Source: Gammaproteobacteria bacterium
GTDB taxonomy: Bacteria > Pseudomonadota > Gammaproteobacteria > Pseudomonadales > Azotimanducaceae
Reading direction: 5' to 3'
Length of the DNA: 64,000 nt
Assembly (NCBI GenBank): GCA_026707735.1
Contig: JAPOWH010000003.1
Coordinates: 172,566 to 236,565 of the forward strand
Of this stretch, positions 7,636 to 16,770 are shown piece by piece. Position 1 is the first letter of the stretch; every line of letters starts with the position of its first letter. The notes below the pieces were generated by a model. It did not search any database, was not told the DNA's origin, and worked only from the letters and a program-made list of their open reading frames with translations. The translations under genes were made by a program, and so were the position numbers.

Positions 7636-8472
7636 ATGCGATATTCCAGAGCTTTCGTCCAGCGCTGTATCGAATCCACATTATTGAGAGTTGGGTGGGT
7701 AGTAACCGCATTGTGGTTAACCCTTACAGCAACTGCACTTGCCCAAGACGAAACACCGGAGGAGAAGGGCTTGCGAATCGCACTAGAGGCAAGTGCGCGG
7801 AACGAGGGATTCGGCGATTTCACGGCTGGACTGACCATGGTGCTCAAAGATCGACATGGCAGGGAAAGCGTGCGCCAAATGCGGTTCAAGGTACTGGAGG
7901 TGCAAGACGACGGCGACAAGAGCCTGTTTGTGTTTGATCAGCCTCGCGACGTTCAGGGCACGGCATTGCTTACGCATGCTCACATAAACGCACCTGACGA
8001 TCAATGGTTATATCTACCCGCATTGCAGAGGGTAAAGCGCATCAGTGCTTCCAGACGCTCCGGGTCGTTCATGGGGAGCGAGTTCTCCTACGAGGATATG
8101 AGCGCTGGTGAAGTAAAGGAGTACACCCACGAATATCTGCGCGATGAGCCTTGCGGCGATCGCATGTGTACCGTAACTGTACAAGTACCCTTGGATGAAA
8201 AGTCTGGATATAGTCGCAAGATCGTTTGGCTCGACAAGGAAGAGCTCCGCACTTGGAAAATGGAGCTCTACGATCGGCGCAACTCCCATCTCAAGACTCT
8301 TACATTCGCAGACTACCAGCAATACTTGGAGAAGTACTGGCGTGCGAGCGAACAAACTATGGTCAACCACTTGACCGGTGCAAGTACGGTATTACAGTGG
8401 ACAGACTTTCAATTCGGCACCGGTTTGGCGGACAGCGAATTCACACAGACGGCACTTAGACGGACTCGGTGA
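7636..8472 (+). CDS. LolA-like outer membrane lipoprotein-sorting protein (TP_0789 type)
   Basis: A signal peptide ending TATALAQ (about residues 24-37) directs this protein to the periplasm. The mature part resembles the LolA-fold family that accompanies RND/MMPL exporters: a FVFDQPRDVQGTALL segment, WLYLPALQRVKRI, then GSFMGSEFSYEDM, and a C-terminal WTDFQFGTGLADSEFT motif. These proteins are thought to shuttle hydrophobic molecules across the periplasm. The ATG at 7636 was chosen because it begins the signal peptide; a TTG at 7576 would add 20 residues. It overlaps the next gene (TGATG), so the two are translationally coupled. No MMPL transporter is present in the window. Confidence 0.82.
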   Translation: MRYSRAFVQRCIESTLLRVGWVVTALWLTLTATALAQDETPEEKGLRIALEASARNEGFGDFTAGLTMVLKDRHGRESVRQMRFKVLEVQDDGDKSLFVFDQPRDVQGTALLTHAHINAPDDQWLYLPALQRVKRISASRRSGSFMGSEFSYEDMSAGEVKEYTHEYLRDEPCGDRMCTVTVQVPLDEKSGYSRKIVWLDKEELRTWKMELYDRRNSHLKTLTFADYQQYLEKYWRASEQTMVNHLTGASTVLQWTDFQFGTGLADSEFTQTALRRTR

Positions 8473-9701
8473 TGAAACGCGTTGGCATCGTCGGGTTGCT
8501 CATAGTTGCAAGTGCGACAAGCAACGGGGCCGAAACGCTAGATCTTTCCGGCGAAGCGGGATTTGAAGCTCGCTGGTTTCCGCAATCTCCGCTATTTGAT
8601 GGTCAGCGCTCAAGCACTGGCGGTCTAGTGGTCGAACCAACGCTGTGGGGAGATATTTCAGAGAGAACCAGCGTAACCGTTTCGTTTCTCTACAGGTACG
8701 ACAGTGCAGATTCACACCGCACGCATGGCGACTTGCGCGAGGCATACCTGATGACCTATGGAGACTGGGGCGATGCTTCTTGGGAAATTAGGCTAGGAGT
8801 TGGTCGAGTTTTTTGGGGCGTGGCAGAGCTGAACAACGTTGTAGATATCGTCAATCAGCTAGATCTTGTCGAGCATCCCCGCAATCGACCCAAGCTCGGT
8901 CAGCCGATGGTGCATCTGACACTTGCCGGAACTTGGGGCACTCTCGAGTCTTTTTTGTTGCCATATCACCGAACCCGGACCTTTCCGGGTACTGCAGGGC
9001 GCTTGCGGTCGCGATTCCTAATCGAGGACGACGCTCTGTATGAGGACAGTTCCGACAATAGAAATGTGGATTTCGCAGTTCGCTATACCAATTCTGTTGG
9101 ATTGCTGGACTTTGGCCTCAGTGTCTTTGACGGAACCAGCCGTGAGGCTTCTTTTGTTGTGAGTGGCGAAACCAACACCTCGGCATTCACTCAGGGCAGA
9201 TTGACTCCCTACTATGAACAGATTCGCCAATTTGGGATAGACGCGCAATTTACGACCGAACAGGTGCTTTACAAATTGGAAGCGGTTGAGGTAGGTGGTG
9301 CACGAAATCTCTTCTCGGAGGAAGAGAGCTATAGAGCTTTCATTCTAGGAGCCGAGCACAGTATCTACAGCCTCCTTGGCAGTGCGGCAAGCTTGACGTT
9401 GCTTGGCGAATGGCACTACGATGATCGAGGCAGCCGAGCGACTAGCGTGTGGGCGAACGATCTGTTTATTGCTGGATTCCTATCTCTAAATGACGTTCCC
9501 GGCACGGAATTTGTGGCAGGACTGCTTGGCGATATCGATCATGAGTATCGAGCGTTGAATCTGGAATTCAAACGTCGATTGTCGTCCAATTGGTCGTTGC
9601 GAATAGAGAGCATTGTGATTCTCAGCTCGGACCCGATGGATCTGACCTATGATGGACGGCGCGACAGCTTTTTGGGAATGGGCCTCTACGCAAATTTCTA
9701 G
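8472..9701 (+). CDS. Outer-membrane beta-barrel protein paired with the LolA-like protein
   Basis: The product has a short signal peptide (residues 1-20, ending NGA), alternating hydrophobic/polar beta-strand patterning over the whole length, and a terminal Phe (GLYANF), all typical of outer-membrane barrels. A conserved-looking block FWGVAELNNVVDIVNQ is reminiscent of DUF1302-like barrels found next to LolA-like/MMPL export genes. The ATG at 8472 shares a base with the TGA of the preceding gene; a GTG at 8469 is an alternative. The pair may form a periplasm-to-surface path for a lipid or pigment, or for the locus product; that link is inference from position. Confidence 0.7.
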   Translation: MKRVGIVGLLIVASATSNGAETLDLSGEAGFEARWFPQSPLFDGQRSSTGGLVVEPTLWGDISERTSVTVSFLYRYDSADSHRTHGDLREAYLMTYGDWGDASWEIRLGVGRVFWGVAELNNVVDIVNQLDLVEHPRNRPKLGQPMVHLTLAGTWGTLESFLLPYHRTRTFPGTAGRLRSRFLIEDDALYEDSSDNRNVDFAVRYTNSVGLLDFGLSVFDGTSREASFVVSGETNTSAFTQGRLTPYYEQIRQFGIDAQFTTEQVLYKLEAVEVGGARNLFSEEESYRAFILGAEHSIYSLLGSAASLTLLGEWHYDDRGSRATSVWANDLFIAGFLSLNDVPGTEFVAGLLGDIDHEYRALNLEFKRRLSSNWSLRIESIVILSSDPMDLTYDGRRDSFLGMGLYANF

Positions 9702-9795
9702 TTGAATTGAAATGAGAATCGATCCTTCCAGGTCGGTGTGCAAACCAATGAACTCTGAATACACTCATCAAGAACAAGCTAACACTTAGACCACA

Positions 9796-11073
9796 ATGTT
9801 GCAGCCTGGCCGAGACTCGTTAAGGAAGATTGCCGTTGTAGGACGAGGAACAGCGGGGTCGTTGGCCGCTGCGAGTGTCACTCACGCTCTACCCGATGGC
9901 GAATTCGAACTTCACCATATCTACGATTCGCGCATCCCTGTCATAGGTGTGGGCGAAGGCAGTTGGCCGAGCTTGGTGGCGGAACTCCACAAGCTCACTC
10001 AGCTTCCACACGAAGTAATCCAGCCGCGCTTCAACGGCACTCGAAAGTATGGGGTTGCTTTCGAAGGATGGGGCCGGCGAGGACAGGATTTCACGCATTT
10101 CTTCACCCCGCAACAGGTGTCGTACGCCTATCACTTGGCGGCGGATCTGGTTGCTGAATTGCTTAACGAAAGTACAACTGCCACGCACATTGACGCAAGG
10201 GTATCGGCTATAACCAACGTCGGCGATCGTGCCCGAATCGAATTCGAAGAGCGAGAGGCAGAACACTACGATCTTGTTTTCGATGCACGCGGATTTCCAA
10301 GAGAGCTTGATCCAGAGCAGCATATCGACATATCTTTCATACCGACAAATACAGCAGTAATTCGTCGCTGCCCAGCGATCTTCAATAAGGAAGAGAGGCT
10401 GGTGCTGAAGCACACCTACACAAGAGCAGTTGCGCGTCCTCACGGTTGGGTGTTCGTGATTCCCTTGACCGCGCACACCTCATATGGCTACATTTTCAAT
10501 CGCGATGTGTCCAGTCTCGAGTCTGTGGAGTCCGACTTCGACGAGCTGCTTGAATCTGAATCGGTAGAAGAATTCGAGCAGCGTGCGGTCATTCAATTTC
10601 CCAATTTCGTCGGCCGCAATATCTTTGACGGAGTAGTGGCACGGATTGGCAACGCGGCCGCGTTCATGGAGCCTCTCGAGGCCACGGCGATCGTTGCAAC
10701 GCAACTGCAGATTGGAATGATTCTTCAAATCCGACTAAATCGGCCGCCAGAGCATTTGGAACGCGATGCACCCGTAGTCAACCGGTTTCTCATTAATTCC
10801 ATGCTCCGCTACGGCTTATTCGTGGGTTGGCACTATTGTTGTGGCTCGAGCTATAACAGTGAGTTTTGGACACATGCTCGCGACAACGTTTGGTCTCAAC
10901 ATCGCACCGCTGCGGACCCCAAGTTAGTCGATTGCAATGCACTCGAGCGATTCGACGAAATGATTGGACTGCTCACCAGTCCAGTCGTTGCAAGGGAGGA
11001 TTGGCACAAGATGTGCGCAGTGCCGTTGACGAGCTATGCCCAAGTGTCTCAGGGGCTCGGGTGCTGGGAGTAG
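9796..11073 (+). CDS. Flavin-dependent halogenase, tryptophan halogenase family
   Basis: The enzyme would use FADH2, oxygen and chloride or bromide to halogenate an electron-rich ring, typically indole. The FAD-binding motif GRGTAG is at 16-21, and GEGSWP (53-58) replaces the usual GEATxP. A Lys in RKYGVAF (about 83) sits where the catalytic Lys of PrnA-type enzymes lies, GWVFVIPL (about 217) stands for the WxWxIP region, and GNAAAFMEPLEAT (286-298) is the conserved flavin-strap segment. At 425 residues it is shorter than the roughly 510-540 of free-Trp halogenases. A separate flavin reductase is not seen. It lies 3.1 kb from a precursor ending in Trp. A role on a peptide substrate is plausible, as with MibH in NAI-107 biosynthesis, but unproven. 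Confidence 0.85.
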   Translation: MLQPGRDSLRKIAVVGRGTAGSLAAASVTHALPDGEFELHHIYDSRIPVIGVGEGSWPSLVAELHKLTQLPHEVIQPRFNGTRKYGVAFEGWGRRGQDFTHFFTPQQVSYAYHLAADLVAELLNESTTATHIDARVSAITNVGDRARIEFEEREAEHYDLVFDARGFPRELDPEQHIDISFIPTNTAVIRRCPAIFNKEERLVLKHTYTRAVARPHGWVFVIPLTAHTSYGYIFNRDVSSLESVESDFDELLESESVEEFEQRAVIQFPNFVGRNIFDGVVARIGNAAAFMEPLEATAIVATQLQIGMILQIRLNRPPEHLERDAPVVNRFLINSMLRYGLFVGWHYCCGSSYNSEFWTHARDNVWSQHRTAADPKLVDCNALERFDEMIGLLTSPVVAREDWHKMCAVPLTSYAQVSQGLGCWE

Positions 11074-11274
11074 GTTCGTCTGCGCGACTAAACAATCGGG
11101 CTCCACGCAGAGTCCTCAAATTGGACCGACACGAAAACCGGACGACTTTGCTTAAATAGGCCACACCTTCAAGCTCGTCGGCCCAAGACATCAAATAGAT
11201 ACTGGGAGTATGGCAGCTAGCTCAGGAACTTCCGAGCATCACTGACTAGCCTACATCCAAGAACGCATCCCGCT

Positions 11275-12210
11275 ATGACTAGCGACAACGAGACTCTTCG
11301 TCAACAAATCCTCCGAGAAAACGTCAAGAGCCGTCGTGCAGTTGGACTTCATGATTCCAGCTGTCTGTCGCTCCTTCAGCTTGCTGCTCTGTATAGACCT
11401 GAATTGGCACATGAATTGGTCGCAGCGGGGCAAGAATGCGACCTGCATAGCTCGTGTGCATTGGGATATGTTGATCGTATTGAGGAAATATCGAGCCAAC
11501 ATGCTTTCTCTCAAACTATAGAACACCTTACCCCGATGGGATGGGCCATATTGAAGGGGCAAGATGAGTCTGTCGATGCCTTGCTCCGTCGTGGCGACAA
11601 CCCCAATCGGCCGTTGCAGCGAATTGGGTTTTTCGAGTGGGAGATTGAAGCTCTCGGGTCAGTCTTTTGGTTTCCGATTCACGCAGCCTCTACGCATGGT
11701 TATCACGAGTCCGCCTCGCGGATTGTTCAATTGCTTGTAGAGGCCGGAGCAAACATTGAAGAGGTCTCTCCGCTGGGGTATACACCGTTAGCCATGGCAT
11801 GCGTCTACTCGTGGACAGATGTCATTTCCATTCTGTTGCAACTAGGTGCAGACATAAATGCTCGAAGTGAAGCCGAGACAGACCTAGTGTGGCGACTTTC
11901 CGCTCCAGCATTCGCCGAGCGGTCAAGTGGTCAAACTCCACTCATGATCGCAGCCGGAGAAGGGCAGACGAAATCCGTTGAACTATTGTTGCGGCGTGGA
12001 TGCGACGCGAGTCTGCAAGATCATTCTGGAATGTCGGCAATGCATATTGCTGCTAGTCCATGGTGGAAGGAAAATTCTAAGATCGTCAAGTTGCTTCTTG
12101 ACTCAGGAATGGACTCGCAGGTCGCGAATGCGAACGGCGAAACTCCGGCAGTATTGGCAAAACGCAGAAATCTAAGCGAAACATTTAAACTACTTGTTGA
12201 CTCTAACTAG
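11275..12210 (+). CDS. Ankyrin-repeat protein
   Basis: At least five ankyrin repeats are visible, e.g. MGWAILKGQDESVDALLRRG, GYTPLAMACVYSWTDVISIL, QTPLMIAAGEGQTKSVELLL and MSAMHIAASPWWKENSKIV. Each has the helix-turn-helix pattern and the Asn/Asp-containing hairpin of the fold. There is no signal peptide, so the protein is probably cytoplasmic and mediates protein-protein contacts. The N-terminal 75 residues are helical and lack a clear repeat. The ATG at 11275 lacks a good ribosome site. The next gene starts 28 bp downstream on the same strand. Confidence 0.85.
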   Translation: MTSDNETLRQQILRENVKSRRAVGLHDSSCLSLLQLAALYRPELAHELVAAGQECDLHSSCALGYVDRIEEISSQHAFSQTIEHLTPMGWAILKGQDESVDALLRRGDNPNRPLQRIGFFEWEIEALGSVFWFPIHAASTHGYHESASRIVQLLVEAGANIEEVSPLGYTPLAMACVYSWTDVISILLQLGADINARSEAETDLVWRLSAPAFAERSSGQTPLMIAAGEGQTKSVELLLRRGCDASLQDHSGMSAMHIAASPWWKENSKIVKLLLDSGMDSQVANANGETPAVLAKRRNLSETFKLLVDSN

Positions 12211-12238
12211 AGTGACCTTTGCTTTGAATCTATTCCAA

Positions 12239-13216
12239 ATGACGCCACAAAAACGTCGACTGTATGCAAGTGCAACAACATACATCGCTCTTGGATCCCT
12301 CGTAGCACTTGCTAGCTGCCAGTCCATGCGTGGCACGGAGAGCGCGGAAATGTCCATATCGTTCGATCATCAACCCAATGGAGAGATGTTTAGTTTCAAC
12401 GAGCCAGTTACTTTTCAATATGCCACGGACGAACAGAAGGCCACTCTCCGATCAATAGCAGAGGAAGAATTCAGCCTTGAGCATCTGCCTCAAGAGCAGC
12501 AAGACCTTCTAAACGAAGCGCTTCAATACAGCGGTGTCGAAGTTCATAAGTCATGCGTGATCGAACGATCCACCAATGGAATCATTTGGGCGCTCTTAAG
12601 GCGATGGAGTCCTGAGGAGAACATGTCATATCACCCCACCTTGGGATCTAGAGAGATACCTCAAGAGGAGGGGAAGGGCGAAAACGACGAACCGCCCAAA
12701 TGGAAAACGGTATATGGCGACTATGTCGAATACCCTTATCCGTTTAGTGAAGCAATGGTTCTACCAAAAGCGATTCCAGTAAACATGAGCACAATTCGGT
12801 TAGTTCAAGAAGACGATTCAGAAGTCAGTTTCACTGCTAAACCGTCTTCCTTGCTCATGGCAAAACTGACTGAGAAAGACCGCATCGTTTCTGAAGACGA
12901 TCTCGTAATCGATTTCGTAGTCGATAGGCAAACCAAGCGAATCCGCAGACAGTCAATGTATCTCGAGGATTCAGTTAGAGTGTATCGAGGCATCCGCATC
13001 AAGGAACTCAGTGTCGACTATGAGTTTGCGGAAGATCCAATCAGCAACAGAAATGTCTTGACAAGCATGAGCCACACGCTGAGAGGCAACATTTGGTGGG
13101 TCGTACGTCCTCGACTTGCGATTGATACTGGCCTGAACTACATCGAGTGTTTAGCGGAGCCAAACGATCGATCCTACTTGTATGCAAGCATGGATGCGAT
13201 CCGAGCCCTCAACTAG
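12239..13216 (+). CDS. Putative lipoprotein of unknown function
   Basis: The N-terminus (MTPQKRRLY then a hydrophobic stretch) ends in the lipobox LASC at about residues 25-28, so the product should be lipidated. The remaining 300 residues are rich in acidic residues and beta-like segments; I recognise no family. The ATG at 12239 places the signal at the N-terminus; an in-frame TTG at 12194 overlaps the ankyrin gene. It sits 28 bp downstream of the ankyrin gene and may be co-transcribed. Confidence 0.75.
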   Translation: MTPQKRRLYASATTYIALGSLVALASCQSMRGTESAEMSISFDHQPNGEMFSFNEPVTFQYATDEQKATLRSIAEEEFSLEHLPQEQQDLLNEALQYSGVEVHKSCVIERSTNGIIWALLRRWSPEENMSYHPTLGSREIPQEEGKGENDEPPKWKTVYGDYVEYPYPFSEAMVLPKAIPVNMSTIRLVQEDDSEVSFTAKPSSLLMAKLTEKDRIVSEDDLVIDFVVDRQTKRIRRQSMYLEDSVRVYRGIRIKELSVDYEFAEDPISNRNVLTSMSHTLRGNIWWVVRPRLAIDTGLNYIECLAEPNDRSYLYASMDAIRALN

Positions 13217-13363
13217 ATCTTCGACATAAATCCGGTCGTAGGGCCATTCTTGGATCTTTCCCCCTTCGGCAGCCAGTCTTGGACACAAAAGACATCTCAT
13301 ACCTGCATCCGGAGTGCGCTAACCCCGCTTTTGTAAGAACAACTACACAAGCGCGTTCGAGGA

Positions 13364-14023
13364 CTATTGGGTTCGTTTGAATGGAAATACGCGCACAGCA
13401 CTTGCTATCGCCAAATTTGCAGCGTCCTGAGGAGTGTTAAGCAGAGGGCCTCTCGCTGTATGTTTGTAAGTCCAAAGCAGCTTGTCCTCCTCGCATTCAT
13501 GTATGGTCATATTGATCGACGCGTGGTCGAAATGTCCGAATGCCTTGAACTGATCAAGGTACCCTGGATAGAGATCGAAAGGCCGGCTCACCGTCATCTT
13601 TCCTCCGATCAACGCATCCACTTCCAATATCTCACAGATCTCTGACGAGGTCAGAGCAGCTAGCTTCGTGTAGAACTCTTCGTGAGTATCAGGCTGTCCC
13701 GTTGCTCGAGTCAACAACCGCATTGTTTCGTAGACATCTTGAATGTCAGCTATGTACTTATGTCCAACTCTTTCTTGATACCACCAGAACTTGCCTCCAA
13801 CTTGCATCCAAATACTGGTCCGATGTCGGATTTTCAATGCTTCACGAGAACTTTCGTTGAGTTTGTAATTGGAGTCCAAGGTTACATCGAACGGGAGAAT
13901 CCCAATTTTCGAAGGCTTGTAGCTATCGAATTCTGGCGCCTTGTAGATCGTCGCACATCCTGCCGCAACGACGAACAGAGCAAGAGCTACGAGTCCTGAC
14001 CAAACCGCAGAGACACGGTGCAT
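13364..14023 (-). CDS. Putative lipoprotein of unknown function
   Basis: A signal peptide with lipobox VVAAGC (about residues 18-23) begins at the ATG at 14023; the frame stays open to 14095 but that would place the signal 24 residues inside. The mature part contains a segment SKIGILPFDVTL and a long helical stretch with WMQVGGKFWWYQERVGHKY, followed by a compact C-terminal domain (CEEDKLLWTYKH). It is somewhat like periplasmic lipoproteins that begin with an 'ILPF' strand, such as TolB- or CsgG-related families, but not close enough to assign. It is convergent with the preceding lipoprotein gene. Confidence 0.7.
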   Translation of the reverse strand: MHRVSAVWSGLVALALFVVAAGCATIYKAPEFDSYKPSKIGILPFDVTLDSNYKLNESSREALKIRHRTSIWMQVGGKFWWYQERVGHKYIADIQDVYETMRLLTRATGQPDTHEEFYTKLAALTSSEICEILEVDALIGGKMTVSRPFDLYPGYLDQFKAFGHFDHASINMTIHECEEDKLLWTYKHTARGPLLNTPQDAANLAIASAVRVFPFKRTQ

Positions 14024-14508
14024 CTCAACGTTTCCATGGGTGATCCATTGGTGGGTGAATGCTAGCACAGACTCGGGATTAGCTATTAGCAGCAAATGTG
14101 ATCCGCGTCATGATTTTCACCGAGCGCTCCACCGCTCTCAGCCATTGCGCATCTCAATTGATTCCCACTGGGAATGTTCTTGCCCAGTCGTCTCGCAAGC
14201 TCATGGATTTAGAAAAATCTCGGTGAAATCGTGTCCCGTAACAACTGGTGCTATTGGGCGTTAGTTATCGAATGGACTCATGTGCGCGTGCTTAAATTAC
14301 ATACTATAGACTGCCAATGCGTTGTACGGACGAGCTTGCGTCGTCATCGAGACGAGAAGAATTGTTTATGTATATCCTCTAAGTCATTGATTAATAGATG
14401 ATCTTTAAGAAATTTATTCTCACGTGGCTTTTGTTTTCTCCAAGACGAGGGCTCTCTTAGCATGTGGCTGCGCCTACTACATCGGGCATGAATGCGTAAT
14501 TGGGTTAT
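14024..14508. other. Intergenic region with a spaced inverted repeat
   Basis: No gene is evident in these 485 bp. A 12-13-bp inverted repeat (14113-14125 with 14219-14230, one bulged T) could fold the intervening 93 nt into a stem-loop. An AT-rich stretch at about 14390-14430 may hold the promoter of the downstream oxidoreductase. Confidence 0.4.
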
Positions 14509-16083
14509 ATGGCTGAATTAGACGACGTAATTGTTCTAGGTGCGGGGCACAACGGCTTGGTATGCGCTTGCTATCTTGCCATGAAGGGTCTGCGGGTACG
14601 CGTGCTGGAGCGACGCGACATTGTCGGTGGCGCCGCGGTTACCGAAGAATTCCATCCGGGATTTCGCAACTCCATTGCTAGCTATACCGTCGGATTGCTG
14701 GATGAAGGGATCATCCGCGATCTGAAACTGCGCGAGCACGGACTGAAAATTGTCGCTCGCCCTATGGCGAACTTTTTTCCTCTAAACGAGCACGACAGTC
14801 TTTCTATCTACGGCGACGACCGTTTGAATTCCAAGGAGATTGCTCGTTTCTCTGCACGCGATGCTGAGACGTTGCCAATTTTCCGATCAATGATCCGCGA
14901 GGTTGGGGAAGTGGTCTTGCGGCAAATGCACCGCTCACCTCCAAGCGGGCTCCGTGGGGTACGCAGTTGGATCGAAGCGGCTCTTGCCTCGCAGGATGTT
15001 AGAAGTCTAAGCATGCGCCGACGCAGGGACTTATCGGATCTCTTCTTGGTGCCAATTGCACGCCTGCTTGAAAAGTGGTTTGAGAATCCACACGTGCGGG
15101 CAAGCCTAGCGTTCGACGCAATAGTGGGCAACTATTCTTCGCTGCATTCACCCGGCTCAGCATACGGGCTTTTGCATCACGCCTTAGGAGAGATTTCAAG
15201 CGAAAAAGGCGTGTGGGGACACCCTATTGGCGGTATGGGGGCAATTACCCAAGCAATGCTAAAGCAGGCTGTGGACCTCGGAGTCAGTGTGGAAACCAGT
15301 TCCGAAATCACGCAGGTAAGCATCAGGAATGGGAAAGCGGTTGGGGTGGTTCTCTCCGATGGTACGGTCAGAGAGGCGCGAGCACTTGCGTCCAATTTAG
15401 CGCCCAAGCACCTTTACTCGGATCTGATAGGCCAGCAATTCCTTGATAGCGAATTTCTTGCACGCATTGAACACTCGCACACCGAGTCTGCAGTGTTGCG
15501 CATTAACGTTGCGCTTTCGAAGCTACCGGATTTCCTATGTACTCCAGATAGCTCGAATCAGGACTCTCTTCGAGCGGGAATCGTCATTGGTCCAACCTTG
15601 GACTACATGGAATCTGCCTATTTGGATGCACGAAGTGGAAATTGGTCTAAACATCCAATTATTGAAATGCTCATTCCATCGACGGTCGACGATACTCTAG
15701 CCCCGGAAGGGTGCCACGTAGCAAGCCTCTTTTGCCAACACTTTCCTTACGATCGGGACTGGGACCAGTGTCGAGACGAGGCCGCCGACCAGATTTTTGC
15801 GACCGTCGATCAGTACGCACCAAACTTTAGTGGCTCGGTGCTAGCACGACAGGTGCTTACTCCTCTGGATCTCGAAAGGGAATTTCGCCTTCCGAGAGGC
15901 GACATCTTTCATGGTGCCCATATACCAAGTCAACTGTGGATCAATCGCCCGGTTTACGGATACTCAGCCTACAAGAGTCCAATCCGTAGTCTCTATCACT
16001 GCGGGGCTGGTGCCCACCCCGGCGGAGGAGTGACTGGGCTACCTGGGAGGAATGCGGCTCGAGAAATTCTGCGTACGCTGTAG
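14509..16083 (+). CDS. Phytoene desaturase-like FAD-dependent oxidoreductase (PYROXD2-like)
   Basis: The N-terminus has a Rossmann FAD motif, VIVLGAGHNGLVCACYLA (residues 6-23), followed by VRVLERRDIVGGAAVTEEFHPGF, the signature of the CrtI-like amine oxidase/carotenoid desaturase superfamily. A mid-protein GGMGAITQAMLKQA and a C-terminal GAGAHPGGGVTGLPGRNAA complete the FAD-binding frame. The 524-residue length fits the PYROXD2-type branch rather than classical phytoene desaturases, and there are no carotenoid genes nearby. The substrate is unknown. The ATG at 14509 is preferred to a TTG at 14500. Confidence 0.87.
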   Translation: MAELDDVIVLGAGHNGLVCACYLAMKGLRVRVLERRDIVGGAAVTEEFHPGFRNSIASYTVGLLDEGIIRDLKLREHGLKIVARPMANFFPLNEHDSLSIYGDDRLNSKEIARFSARDAETLPIFRSMIREVGEVVLRQMHRSPPSGLRGVRSWIEAALASQDVRSLSMRRRRDLSDLFLVPIARLLEKWFENPHVRASLAFDAIVGNYSSLHSPGSAYGLLHHALGEISSEKGVWGHPIGGMGAITQAMLKQAVDLGVSVETSSEITQVSIRNGKAVGVVLSDGTVREARALASNLAPKHLYSDLIGQQFLDSEFLARIEHSHTESAVLRINVALSKLPDFLCTPDSSNQDSLRAGIVIGPTLDYMESAYLDARSGNWSKHPIIEMLIPSTVDDTLAPEGCHVASLFCQHFPYDRDWDQCRDEAADQIFATVDQYAPNFSGSVLARQVLTPLDLEREFRLPRGDIFHGAHIPSQLWINRPVYGYSAYKSPIRSLYHCGAGAHPGGGVTGLPGRNAAREILRTL

Positions 16084-16140
16084 GGTATGATTGAGTGCAT
16101 TCCTTAAATTATTGAAGGCAAGAATGCGACTAGCTGATCT

Positions 16141-16689
16141 ATGCGTTCGACTCCTATGACTGATCAAACTGACGGTTGGAATGATCGGGCGAGAAAGTGT
16201 GCGGTTGGGATTCGTTGGAGACTTGCGTCTTTAGTGGGCCTCCCTCTGCTTCTCTACACGGCTACCTACAACATTGTGCGCTTGTTTCACCAACGAAACT
16301 TTGCCGAAGTACTCGATGACCTCGTCCGGTCATTGGTCTTCGCCCTAGTCATGGGTTTCCTCGCTGCTCAATGGTTGCGATTGGTGATCTGGGCAAAAGA
16401 GAAAAGCCTTAGTGAATTTATTTCTGACACGGAGGCCAGTTTTCACGGCGTCTGGACTAATCCCACCAAGCTTTCTCTCAGTTGGTGTGCAGGATTGAGT
16501 GTTGTGCTTTTCTTGATCCACGTTGTGGAAGCGAGTTTGCTTGGAAAGCCTTGGCAGGTGAGTGCACGGCTTCTTACGCTGTCTGTGACATTTGTCGCAG
16601 CTCTACCGATTTGCTACGTTGTCACAGAGCGCTTGATCCGAAACGTGAAGCAGTCGCTGCGAGAAGTAAAGACGCTTAGCGGCGAGTAG
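16141..16689 (+). CDS. Small four-helix membrane protein, paralogue family member 1
   Basis: The product has four hydrophobic segments (about residues 30-50, 65-90, 115-135 and 145-165) separated by short charged loops, with WNDRARKCAVGIRWRL before the first helix. This matches the layout of the other array members (for example WNESAKKCVESIMRW in the one at 25404). Unlike those, it lacks the N-terminal NPY-x-x-P motif. It ends with a charged helix (RNVKQSLREVKTL), as the others do. Function unknown. Either ATG at 16141 or 16156 could be the start. Confidence 0.75.
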   Translation: MRSTPMTDQTDGWNDRARKCAVGIRWRLASLVGLPLLLYTATYNIVRLFHQRNFAEVLDDLVRSLVFALVMGFLAAQWLRLVIWAKEKSLSEFISDTEASFHGVWTNPTKLSLSWCAGLSVVLFLIHVVEASLLGKPWQVSARLLTLSVTFVAALPICYVVTERLIRNVKQSLREVKTLSGE

Positions 16690-16770
16690 GAAATAGCCAT
16701 AGAGGAACAGAAGGGGTAGAACCGAAGAGGGCTTCAGTTCCAAACGTGTGAGCGCCTTGTAGCCTAAAAT

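Noticed and set aside
7434..7919. 161-codon minus-strand frame opposite the LolA-like gene
   Set aside because: It runs antisense to a well-supported signal-peptide protein and has Ser/Arg-rich shadow composition.
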